Counted from the stretch's first letter, positions 1 through 5,637 are shown. The stretch: 5,637 nt of DNA from an uncultured Opitutia bacterium (GCA_903938935.1 CAJAFD010000437.1:1-5637); one strand, 5' to 3'. Notes: a model not told the origin generated them from the sequence alone. Made by a program: numbers and translations.

Positions 1-1050
1 AGCTTTCTGGTATTCCGTGACGCGACCCTCGAAGAAGTTTTGCTCCTTTTTGATGTCCATCATCTCGGCGAGCCAAGGCAGCGGATTTTTGGCGCTGGGG
101 TTGAGGAGGGCGAGGCCCACGCCTTCGAGGCGGCGGTCGGCGATGTAGTCGATGTAAGTGAGGAAATCTTCGAGGCGGAGGCCGACGGCGTTCACGGGCA
201 GGCAATCACGGATAAATTCTTTCTCGAGCGTGATAGCCTCCTGCATGAGCTCGCGGAGCTCTTCTTTGAACTCAGCGGTCCAGATCTCACGGTTTTCCTC
301 GACGAGATCCATGAACAGATTGCGGAAGACTTCGATGTGGTTGCTCTCGTCGCGGAGCGTGTAGCGGAACATCTGGCCGATGCCGGGGAACTTGTTCTGG
401 CGGTACAACGAGAGGACCATGCCAAAGAGGCCGTAAAACTGCGTGCCTTCCATGCACTGGCCGAAGACAAAGATGTTTTTCGCGAGCAGCTTCTTGTTCT
501 CGATCTGTGTCATATCGAGATCACGCCGAAGCGAGCGGGAGACGCGCGTAACGAACTCATTTTTACGGACGATCGTGGGGACATCTTCGAACATCGCTTC
601 GCACTCGTGCGGGTTGATCCCGAGCGAAGCGATCATGTAGAGGAGCGAATCGGCGTGGATGTTTTCCTCATGGGCGTGGCGACCGAGGACGAGTTTCAGC
701 TCGGGGGCGGTCACGAGCTCGCGGACGACGTGCTGGATGTTGTCACCGACGATACCTTCGGCGGCCGAGAAATAGCCGATGCCCATACGGATGATCCAAC
801 GCTCGACCTCGGAAAGGGCTTTTTCATCGCGCCATTGCTCGATGTCCTTGCCCATAGGGATATCTTCGGGCTCCCAGTGATTAGCCTTCATCTTGCGATA
901 AAGGTCGTAGGCCCACTGATATTTCAAGGGGAGCAGATTGAAGCACATGGTTTGGCGACCATTGATCACCCGCTTGGCGGCAAAGGCCGCTTCCGCCTTA
1001 GCCTCGTCTAGGACGAAGGTTTTGGCGCCGACTTGAAAGGTTTTTTGCAT
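1..1050 (-). CDS. nrdB: Ribonucleoside-diphosphate reductase, small (R2/beta) subunit, class Ic-like; 3' end cut by window edge
   Basis: Makes the metal cofactor that starts radical transfer to NrdA, which reduces ribonucleotides to deoxyribonucleotides in the cytoplasm. 350 codons are visible from ATG at 1050. The ferritin-like R2 fold is shown by metal ligands in order: E98, E129, H132, E201, E235 and H238, with E129-x-x-H132 and E235-x-x-H238 pairs. W59 and Y347 match the radical-relay Trp and C-terminal Tyr, and D234 the relay Asp. The first ligand is Glu rather than the Asp of E. coli NrdB, as in the Chlamydia R2c protein, which the C-terminal half strongly resembles (RQNK, DCLP, IADRRLE, NPLPW, KEQNFFEGRVTEYQ). 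The Chlamydia protein ends only a few residues beyond this point, so the missing tail is probably short. The position that carries the radical Tyr in class Ia is Leu136. No nrdA is in the window. Codon use is less C-biased than in the neighbours, as expected for a well-expressed gene. No Shine-Dalgarno sequence precedes the ATG. Confidence 0.96.
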   Translation of the reverse strand, partial: MQKTFQVGAKTFVLDEAKAEAAFAAKRVINGRQTMCFNLLPLKYQWAYDLYRKMKANHWEPEDIPMGKDIEQWRDEKALSEVERWIIRMGIGYFSAAEGIVGDNIQHVVRELVTAPELKLVLGRHAHEENIHADSLLYMIASLGINPHECEAMFEDVPTIVRKNEFVTRVSRSLRRDLDMTQIENKKLLAKNIFVFGQCMEGTQFYGLFGMVLSLYRQNKFPGIGQMFRYTLRDESNHIEVFRNLFMDLVEENREIWTAEFKEELRELMQEAITLEKEFIRDCLPVNAVGLRLEDFLTYIDYIADRRLEGVGLALLNPSAKNPLPWLAEMMDIKKEQNFFEGRVTEYQKA

Positions 1051-1156
1051 GGAAACAGGGACTTAAAAAATGAAGATGGAGGAGGTTAAGTACGGTGGTT
1101 TTCGGCGACTTTAAGCCCAAAGCGAACCTAAGTTGCTGGAACTTACCGACGCGTTG

Positions 1157-1199
1157 TTAACCACAACAGGATGTGGTCAACCCTCGTAACGACCACAAC
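1157..1199. promoter_or_regulatory. Three ACCACA-type repeats, candidate operator of nrdB
   Basis: The motif (A/G)ACCACA occurs at 1159-1165 (plus), 1172-1178 (minus) and 1191-1197 (plus). The first two form an inverted repeat, ACCACA (1160-1165) facing TGTGGT (1172-1177) across 6 nt. The first and third are 8-bp direct repeats, ACCACAAC, 32 bp apart, about three helical turns. They lie just downstream of the candidate nrdB promoter, a place where a repressor would act. They do not resemble the known NrdR box. The bound protein, if any, is unknown. Confidence 0.35.
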
Positions 1200-1213
1200 C
1201 AATTGATCCACCT

Positions 1214-1242
1214 ATTTTACCCGTCAATGAGTTTGTAGCGAA
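1214..1242 (-). promoter_or_regulatory. Candidate sigma70-type promoter for nrdB
   Basis: Read on the minus strand, a -10-like TAAAAT (1214-1219, 5 of 6 to consensus) follows a weak -35-like TTCGCT (1237-1242, 3 of 6) with a 17-bp spacer. It would start transcription near 1207 and give a leader of roughly 155 nt before the nrdB ATG. The surrounding DNA is AT-richer than the genes. The -35 is poor, so this is only the best candidate by eye. Confidence 0.3.
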
Positions 1243-1260
1243 TTTTCCTCTAAAATTGTA

Positions 1261-1552
1261 AAGTTTTTGGCTTGCCCGCCCTCATCGCGCAGCGCTCGCA
1301 GTGAAAATTCAACCGCACCTCAAATTTTGAACCATAAAAACGCACACGCGGGCGCGCTCATCAACGGATCGGGCTCACGTTTATTTTGTAGGGCTCAAAG
1401 GCTAACAATCACGATCTCTCATCTAAAAACTCGTATCAGGAAAAATGGTACAGAGATCAAACAACGGAAAAACCCAGATGAGGATGAGGTGAGCGGGCGC
1501 CAGTATTTTCACATTAAAGCATCTCAGGCATTCCCGTAATCACACTCGAAGA
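1261..1552. other. Non-coding stretch with no recognisable gene
   Basis: No convincing coding region is seen here. The one open frame, from a TTG at 1267 to 1539, has no ribosome binding site, no recognisable domain and unbiased codon use unlike the real genes. Small structures are present: two GGGCTCA copies 20 bp apart (1371-1377, 1391-1397), a perfect 7-bp inverted repeat GATCTCT/AGAGATC (1413-1419, 1452-1458), and a competing 7-bp pair CTCATCT/AGATGAG (1418-1424, 1476-1482). These may be chance. The stretch could be leader, regulatory DNA or the remains of a lost gene. Confidence 0.4.
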
Positions 1553-1646
1553 GCGCCTCGCCCGCAGGCAGATCACCAAGCCCAACGGAGTGCGAACCAG
1601 AGCCCGTTAGCTCGAAAAAAGTCCACGAAGAAGTCGGGCGAGGTGC
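1553..1646 (+). repeat. 12-bp inverted repeat able to fold as a long RNA stem
   Basis: GCGCCTCGCCCG (1553-1564) and CGGGCGAGGTGC (1635-1646) can form an uninterrupted 12-bp stem closing a 70-nt loop when transcribed from the plus strand, with one G-U pair (1555/1644). On the minus strand that pair is an A-C mismatch, so a plus-strand RNA is favoured. The loop contains a small hairpin, GAGC-CCGTTA-GCTC (1600-1613). It lies upstream of the predicted sigma-gene promoter, so it would not be in that gene's main leader. I cannot match it to a known RNA family. Confidence 0.35.
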
Positions 1647-1724
1647 ATGAACCCGATGTTTTCGCCCCGCAATCTGCACGATACTGCCGCAGGCCGCACC
1701 ACCACAAATCCGTGCATAATTTAT

Positions 1725-1754
1725 TTTAAACCATATCCATAAGATAGTTATAAT
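1725..1754 (+). promoter_or_regulatory. Promoter of the ECF sigma-factor gene
   Basis: A perfect -10 hexamer TATAAT (1749-1754) follows a -35-like TTTAAA (1725-1730, 4 of 6) with an 18-bp spacer, inside the most AT-rich patch of the region. Transcription would begin near 1761, leaving a leader of about 37 nt before the ATG at 1798. This suggests transcription by the housekeeping holoenzyme rather than pure autoregulation. A weak AAGG (1781-1784), 13 nt before the ATG, is the only Shine-Dalgarno-like element. Confidence 0.5.
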
Positions 1755-1797
1755 AATCTTAAATCTCGCTGGCACGGGCCAAGGTAACCCCAACGGC

Positions 1798-2544
1798 ATG
1801 AACCACCCCGATGCCCCAGCCTCGCCCAAGTCCCAGAACCAATCCTCGCCCGCGCACTCCGCCCTCGCTCCAAACGCATCCGCGCGCCACCACGACGCGG
1901 CCCTCGTCCAGCGTTTCCACGCCGGCGACCAAACCGCGTTCGTTGAAATCATGGAGCGCCATCGGGTAAAAATTTTCACCGCCGCCCTCAGCCTGCTGCG
2001 CAACCGCGCCGACGCCGAAGAGATCACTCAAGATACGTTTATCCGCGCGCACCGCAGCCTCGCGCGTTTCCGCGGTGATTCCTCGCTTGCGACGTGGCTG
2101 CACCGCATCGCCGTCAACCTCTCGCGCAATCGCTACTGGTATTTTTTCCGTCGCCGCCGTCATGCGACGCTCTCGCTGGATTGCACTCTCGGGGAGGAAA
2201 ATAATTCGACCTTCGCGGAACTCATCGCGGCCGACACGCCCAACCCCGCGCAGGAAAACACCTGCGTCGAATTTTCCGCGCTCATCGAAACGTGCATGGC
2301 CCGACTCGATCCGAGCCACCGTGAAATTCTCACGCTGCGCAACATCCAGAATCAATCCTACGAGGAGATCGGGGCTGCGCTTCACCTCAACGTCGGCACC
2401 GTGAAAAGCCGTATCGCGCGCGCCCGCCACAATCTCCGCGCGCAACTCATCGCAGTCTGCCCCGAATTTTCCGCCGCCGCTGAACCCGCAACTTGGTTTG
2501 AACCGCGCCGCACCCAAAGCCATCTCACCGTCATATCCGCCTAG
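1798..2544 (+). CDS. RNA polymerase sigma factor, ECF (sigma-70 group 4) family
   Basis: Directs RNA polymerase to a dedicated promoter set in response to a signal. 248 residues, longer than the usual ECF length of about 170-200. Region 2 spans about residues 34-113, with the DAEEITQDTF core (72-81) that contacts RNA polymerase and the ATWLHRIAVN segment (98-107) of promoter melting and -10 recognition. A basic patch (RRRRH, 118-122) and a variable linker follow. Region 4 spans about 162-216, with the helix-turn-helix around 187-210 (SYEEIGAAL...GTVKSRIARAR) for -35 binding. A Pro/Ala/Ser-rich tail of about 33 residues precedes region 2 and about 30 residues follow region 4; neither matches a domain I know. 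The start is the only ATG ahead of region 2. No anti-sigma gene adjoins it: the downstream gene is convergent, the upstream one divergent. The regulon cannot be told from the sequence. Confidence 0.93.
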   Translation: MNHPDAPASPKSQNQSSPAHSALAPNASARHHDAALVQRFHAGDQTAFVEIMERHRVKIFTAALSLLRNRADAEEITQDTFIRAHRSLARFRGDSSLATWLHRIAVNLSRNRYWYFFRRRRHATLSLDCTLGEENNSTFAELIAADTPNPAQENTCVEFSALIETCMARLDPSHREILTLRNIQNQSYEEIGAALHLNVGTVKSRIARARHNLRAQLIAVCPEFSAAAEPATWFEPRRTQSHLTVISA

Positions 2545-2562
2545 GTGGCGGCGTGTGAACCC

Positions 2563-3768
2563 TCACCCACAGCTCGCGCGCAACCTCGCGATTTCTTCCG
2601 CATGAGCCGGATTATCGGCCACATTTTTTAGTTCCGCAGAATCATTTTCGAGATCGAAAAAGAGCCACGGTGAACCGTCCGCCTTGAGCACCAGTTTACG
2701 CGAGGGCGTCCGCACGCCGCGCCACACGCGGTCGCATTGCTGCGGCAACGCCACCACGCTCGGCATCGAAATCCGCGCCATCGCCGGCGGCCCCGCCCAC
2801 TCTGCCCCACCCGTCCAGGCCCGCGTCATCGCCGGCACATCGACGAGCGAGACCGCTCCCTCGTCCCGCCGCGACGAGACACCCGCGACCCGCACCAACA
2901 ACGGCACGCGCACGCTTTCTTCGTGCGGCCAACCTTTGCGAAATAATCCGTGCGCCCCGTGCATGTCGCCGTGGACCGATGAAAACACCACGGTCGTCTC
3001 CGGCCCCACCGCCGCGAGCAAGCGCCCGATCGCGCGATCCGTCGCCTCGATGTGAGCATAATAACCGCTGAGCTCGGCTCGCGCTTTGGCCTCTGCTTCG
3101 CCGCCGCGCGGCACGTTGGCCGGTAAAATAATTTCCCCCGGCGCGCGCGCCTGCACTCCCGCCGCCGGCGCGGTATAAGGCGGATGCGGCGCTTCCAAAC
3201 TCACGACCGAAAACCACGGTTTTTCTCCCGATGTTTGCGCGCTCAGCCACGTCGCCGCCCGCTCGCAAACGACGTCGCTCTGATAACCCAAAAACTTTTC
3301 CGGCACCGGCAAACGCGAACCGTGCAACCACGGATCGTTAAGCAAAAATCCGCTTTCAAATCCTTCCCAAAATCCGAATCCCCCGCGCGCTTCCGGCGGC
3401 ACAAACATCCGCGCATGCGCCTCTCCGACCAACGGCGCCTGCGGGTCGCGCGACGCGACGCCCCATTTGCCAAAAAACGCCGTCGCGTAACCGCGTGCAC
3501 CCACATCCTGCGCGATTGTCCGCGCTGAGACCGGCAACGCATCAAAATAATCCACGACGCCGTTGGCCGGCGAAAGCACGCCGGTCAACAACGCCGCGCG
3601 CGCGAAGGGCCCAAACGGATGCGGCGTCACCGCCTGCGTGTAATTCACGCTCTGCGCCGCGAGCGCATCGAGGGCTGGCGTGCGCGCGTTGGGATCGCCC
3701 GCGTAGCCGCACGCCGACGCCCGCCATTGGGTCGTCACGATCCACAAAATATTTGGCCGGCGGCTCAT
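2563..3768 (-). CDS. Sulfatase-family (alkaline phosphatase superfamily) protein lacking catalytic residues; probable pseudoenzyme
   Basis: Active sulfatases cut sulfate esters with a formylglycine made from Cys or Ser in C/S-x-P-x-R, plus a divalent metal. This intact 401-residue protein has the family frame: PNILWIV strand (5-11), TP-H-P-F-G-P-F-A-R-A-A-L-L-T-G (48-63), GKW (100-102), APHPPY (193-198), HGDMHGAHG (266-274) and a C-terminal FFDLENDSAELKNVA segment (370-384). By ungapped alignment to the family motif the nucleophile is Gly53, the N-terminal metal Asp is Thr13, the His of GKWH is Gly103 and the Asp of DHGD is Val265. Arg57, Lys101, His195, His266 and Lys278 remain. No signal peptide is seen, so it is probably cytoplasmic, unlike many secreted sulfatases. 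An in-frame TAG shortly upstream makes the ATG at 3768 the start. No sulfatase-maturase gene is near. Family is sure; activity is doubtful. Confidence 0.9.
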   Translation of the reverse strand: MSRRPNILWIVTTQWRASACGYAGDPNARTPALDALAAQSVNYTQAVTPHPFGPFARAALLTGVLSPANGVVDYFDALPVSARTIAQDVGARGYATAFFGKWGVASRDPQAPLVGEAHARMFVPPEARGGFGFWEGFESGFLLNDPWLHGSRLPVPEKFLGYQSDVVCERAATWLSAQTSGEKPWFSVVSLEAPHPPYTAPAAGVQARAPGEIILPANVPRGGEAEAKARAELSGYYAHIEATDRAIGRLLAAVGPETTVVFSSVHGDMHGAHGLFRKGWPHEESVRVPLLVRVAGVSSRRDEGAVSLVDVPAMTRAWTGGAEWAGPPAMARISMPSVVALPQQCDRVWRGVRTPSRKLVLKADGSPWLFFDLENDSAELKNVADNPAHAEEIARLRASCG

Positions 3769-3903
3769 CCTGAAAATCCATACGCACTCGCGGGCGTTTG
3801 GCTATCCTCCAAAAACGCCGGCTCAAAATCCCCGTGACGCGCCTGAAGTATAGATTTGCGGGCCACCGCGACGGAAACCACGCTCTAACTCCAAAACTGC
3901 TCA
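3769..3903. promoter_or_regulatory. Divergent intergenic region between the sulfatase-like gene and def
   Basis: This 135-bp gap must hold both outward promoters. On the minus strand a -10-like TATACT (3847-3852, 5 of 6) could serve the sulfatase-like gene with a leader of about 75 nt, but no good -35 sits 16-18 bp upstream. On the plus strand the same spot gives TATAGA, equally without a good -35. A GGAGG (minus strand, 3806-3810) lies about 37 nt from the sulfatase ATG, too far to act as its ribosome binding site. Confidence 0.2.
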
Positions 3904-4473
3904 ATGTCCCTGCGAATTGTCCATTACAACGACCCCGTGCTCCGCAAAAAAGGCGCGCGCGTCACCACGTTTGATGCCGCGCTCCGCACGTTTGCCGCCG
4001 ACATGGTCAAGACGATGCACAAGGCCGGCGGCATCGGTCTTGCCGCGCAGCAAGTCGACCGCGCCGTGCAACTCTGCGTCGTCGATCTGCGCGAATCCGA
4101 CGCCGATTACGGCTGGGAACTCGACGGTGCGCATCCGCCCGTCGATTTATTTATGCCCATGGTGATCGCCAATCCGGTCATCACGATTGAAAAGGGCACG
4201 CCCACCGAGGTCGTCGAAGAAGGGTGTCTTTCGTTTCCAGAAATTCGCGGCGATGTGAAACGTCCGGTCGCCATCACCGTAAAATTTCAAGACGAACACG
4301 GCGTGCCACACGTGCTCCGCTGCGACGACTTGCTCGCCCGCTGCATCCAGCACGAGGCCGACCACCTCAACGGGGTTCTTTTCATCGATCAGATGACGAA
4401 AAAGACCTTCGCCCAAATCGACGAGGCCGTGAAAACCCTCGCCCAAGAAACCAAGGCCGCCGCCAAAACCTAA
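3904..4473 (+). CDS. def: Peptide deformylase
   Basis: Removes the formyl group from the N-terminal methionine of new proteins at the ribosome, a step before methionine aminopeptidase. 189 residues, normal for the family. All three signature motifs are intact: GIGLAAQQ (43-50, motif 1), EGCLS (106-110, motif 2 with metal ligand Cys108) and QHEADHL (149-155, motif 3 with metal ligands His150 and His154 and catalytic Glu151). Gln50 stabilises the transition state in this family. The start at 3904 fits the usual short N-terminus (LRIVHYNDPVLR). The tail after about residue 165 is a Lys/Ala-rich helix. The common partner fmt is not downstream; instead a Gfo/Idh/MocA gene follows after 85 bp on the same strand. 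No Shine-Dalgarno sequence precedes the ATG. It should be active and probably essential. Confidence 0.97.
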   Translation: MSLRIVHYNDPVLRKKGARVTTFDAALRTFAADMVKTMHKAGGIGLAAQQVDRAVQLCVVDLRESDADYGWELDGAHPPVDLFMPMVIANPVITIEKGTPTEVVEEGCLSFPEIRGDVKRPVAITVKFQDEHGVPHVLRCDDLLARCIQHEADHLNGVLFIDQMTKKTFAQIDEAVKTLAQETKAAAKT

Positions 4474-4558
4474 GCGCCGCGCGCATCGTAATCGTCGCCG
4501 CCTTAGTTCGCCCGAGTCTGACCTTTTAGCGTTTTTCTTTTTTAAAAAATATCCCTCC
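4474..4558 (+). other. def to oxidoreductase intergenic gap with T-tract/A-tract
   Basis: An 85-bp gap. Its right half is T-rich and ends in the palindrome TTTTTTAAAAAA (4538-4549), nine bases before the next ATG. No GC-rich hairpin directly precedes the T-run, so it is not a clear intrinsic terminator. The tract could be a bent-DNA promoter element or an unstructured pyrimidine-rich leader that helps translation start. No clear -35/-10 pair was found, so co-transcription with def is possible. Confidence 0.3.
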
Positions 4559-5637
4559 ATGAGCCAAAAAGCCGACGGCATGTCCTACGCCCCCCAGGGC
4601 AAACCCAGTCCCGTAGTCAAACCCGGTGAATTCACGTTTGCCGCCGCGCACCTCGACCACGGGCACATCTACGGCCAATGCAACGGCCTCCTCGAAGCCG
4701 GCGCCGCGCTCAAGTGGGTTTACGATCCGGACCCCAAGAAAGTCGAAGCCTTCCTCGCCAAATATCCCCAGGCCAAAGTCGCCCGCTCGCTCGACGAAAT
4801 CCTCGCCGACGGCGCCGTGCACCTCGTCGCCGCCGCCGCGATTCCCTGCGACCGCGGCCCCATCGGCTGCCGCGTGATGGAAGCCGGCAAAGATTATTTC
4901 ACCGACAAAACGCCGTTCACTTCGCTCGATCAACTCGACGCTGCCAAAGCCGTCGTCGCGCGTACCCAAAAGAAATACTCCGTCTATTTCAGCGAACGCC
5001 TCCATGTGGAATCCGCGATGTTTGCCACCGAGCTTGTCGCCGGCGGCGCCATCGGCCGCGTCGTCCAAGTCATCGGCCTTGGGCCGCATCGCATCGGCAA
5101 CCCCGCCGCCCGCCCCGCTTGGTTTTACGAAAAAGCCAAATACGGCGGCATCCTCTGCGATATCGGGAGCCATCAGTTCGAACAATTTCTCACCTTCACC
5201 GGCGCGACCGACGCCACCGTCACGCAAGCCGCCGTCGGCAATTTCAACAACCCCGACAAACCCGAACTCGAAGACTTCGGCGAAGCCTCGCTTCTCGGCA
5301 ACAACGGCACGTCTAACTATATCCGTGTCGACTGGCTCAACCCCACCGGCCTGAGCACGTGGGGCGACGGCCGCATGGTCATCCTCGGCACCAAGGGCTA
5401 CATCGAGCTCCGCAAGTACGTCGACGTCGGCCGCGACAAAACCGGCGACCACGTCTACATCGTCGACGACAAAGGCGAACAACACCTCGAAGTCGCCGGC
5501 AAAGTCGGTTTCAAATTTTTCGGCCAACTCATTCTCGACTGCTTAAACCGCACCGAGAAAGCCATGACCCAAGCGCACACCTTCAAGGCCGCCGAGCTCT
5601 GTCTCCGCGCCCAGATGGCCGCGCGCCGGATCACGCC
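4559..5637 (+). CDS. Gfo/Idh/MocA-family NAD(P)-dependent oxidoreductase; 3' end cut by window edge
   Basis: The family oxidises or reduces sugars, inositols and similar polyols with NAD(P). 359 complete codons are open to the right edge with no stop; the usual length is about 340-400, so little is missing. An N-terminal Rossmann fold starts with strand FTFAAA (25-30) and the loop LDHGHIYG (32-39), where the first Gly of the usual G-x-G-x-x-G is Asp33. The strand LKWVYDPDP (51-59) follows, with an acidic end typical of NAD-type binding. The family EKP motif appears as DKT (116-118), keeping Lys117. The C-terminal domain has the D-x-G-x-x-x catalytic segment LCDIGSHQFEQF (199-210) with Asp201 and His205. 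No signal peptide or Tat motif is seen; it is probably cytoplasmic. ATG at 4559 is chosen; Met8 is an alternative start. Third positions are almost all C or G. The substrate cannot be told. Confidence 0.92.
   Translation, partial: MSQKADGMSYAPQGKPSPVVKPGEFTFAAAHLDHGHIYGQCNGLLEAGAALKWVYDPDPKKVEAFLAKYPQAKVARSLDEILADGAVHLVAAAAIPCDRGPIGCRVMEAGKDYFTDKTPFTSLDQLDAAKAVVARTQKKYSVYFSERLHVESAMFATELVAGGAIGRVVQVIGLGPHRIGNPAARPAWFYEKAKYGGILCDIGSHQFEQFLTFTGATDATVTQAAVGNFNNPDKPELEDFGEASLLGNNGTSNYIRVDWLNPTGLSTWGDGRMVILGTKGYIELRKYVDVGRDKTGDHVYIVDDKGEQHLEVAGKVGFKFFGQLILDCLNRTEKAMTQAHTFKAAELCLRAQMAARRIT

Noticed and set aside
40..1011. Plus-strand open frame of 323 codons opposite nrdB
   Set aside because: It is the antisense shadow of nrdB, whose ligands and motifs are unmistakable; the antisense product has no recognisable domain.
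1267..1539. Possible 90-codon gene starting at TTG
   Set aside because: No ribosome binding site, a rare start codon, codon use unlike the other genes and no recognisable domain or hydrophobic pattern.
1574..1650. Possible tRNA or SRP-like RNA in the loop of the 12-bp inverted repeat
   Set aside because: A GGTTCGCACTCC string on the minus strand looks like a T-arm, but the flanking bases do not pair and no anticodon or acceptor stem can be built.
1524..1760. Minus-strand frame downstream of the sigma-gene shadow, with a plausible-looking C-terminus (LGDLPAGEALFECDYGNA)
   Set aside because: It has no ATG of its own in this stretch, would have to start inside the sigma gene and crosses the AT-rich promoter. 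It could be a relic, but the sequence does not support calling a gene.
1759..2523. Minus-strand open frame of 254 codons opposite the sigma factor
   Set aside because: It arises from the C-rich third positions of the sigma gene, which has clear region 2 and region 4 motifs. The antisense product is low-complexity Gly/Arg/Glu.
2551..2570. Possible terminator between the convergent sigma and sulfatase-like genes
   Set aside because: Only a 4-bp stem, GTGA-ACCC-TCAC (2555-2566), with no T-run on either side.
4526..5527. Minus-strand open frame of 333 codons opposite the oxidoreductase
   Set aside because: Antisense shadow. The plus-strand frame from 4559 carries the Gfo/Idh/MocA motifs and runs to the window edge.

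Overview
The window looks like chromosomal DNA from a GC-rich bacterium of the Verrucomicrobiota, most plausibly an Opitutaceae-type organism. This is an inference. It rests on the strong C/G bias at third codon positions, a Chlamydia-like (class Ic-type) ribonucleotide reductase small subunit, a sulfatase-family gene next to a Gfo/Idh/MocA oxidoreductase (families expanded in Verrucomicrobiota and Planctomycetota), and starts that lack Shine-Dalgarno sequences. A planctomycete or related phylum cannot be excluded from the sequence alone.

Layout. Positions 1-1050 (minus) hold nearly all of nrdB, which runs off the left edge a few codons before its expected stop. Positions 1051-1797 are a long divergent non-coding region. 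It carries a candidate nrdB promoter with three ACCACA-type repeats, a stretch with no recognisable gene, a 12-bp inverted repeat that could fold as RNA, and an AT-rich promoter facing right. Positions 1798-2544 (plus) encode an ECF-type sigma factor. Only 18 bp after its stop comes the end of a convergent sulfatase-family gene (2563-3768, minus) that has lost several catalytic residues. After a 135-bp divergent gap come peptide deformylase (3904-4473, plus) and, 85 bp later, a Gfo/Idh/MocA-family oxidoreductase (4559 to the right edge, plus, open at the 3' end).

The genes do not form one pathway. nrdB (dNTP synthesis) and def (N-terminal protein maturation) are housekeeping genes; the sigma factor, sulfatase-like protein and oxidoreductase are accessory. 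No mobile element, CRISPR array, tRNA or rRNA was seen. The two strongest points for follow-up are the small subunit with leucine at the radical-tyrosine position and the intact sulfatase-like protein whose nucleophile and metal ligands are replaced. I did not find a convincing new multi-gene system.
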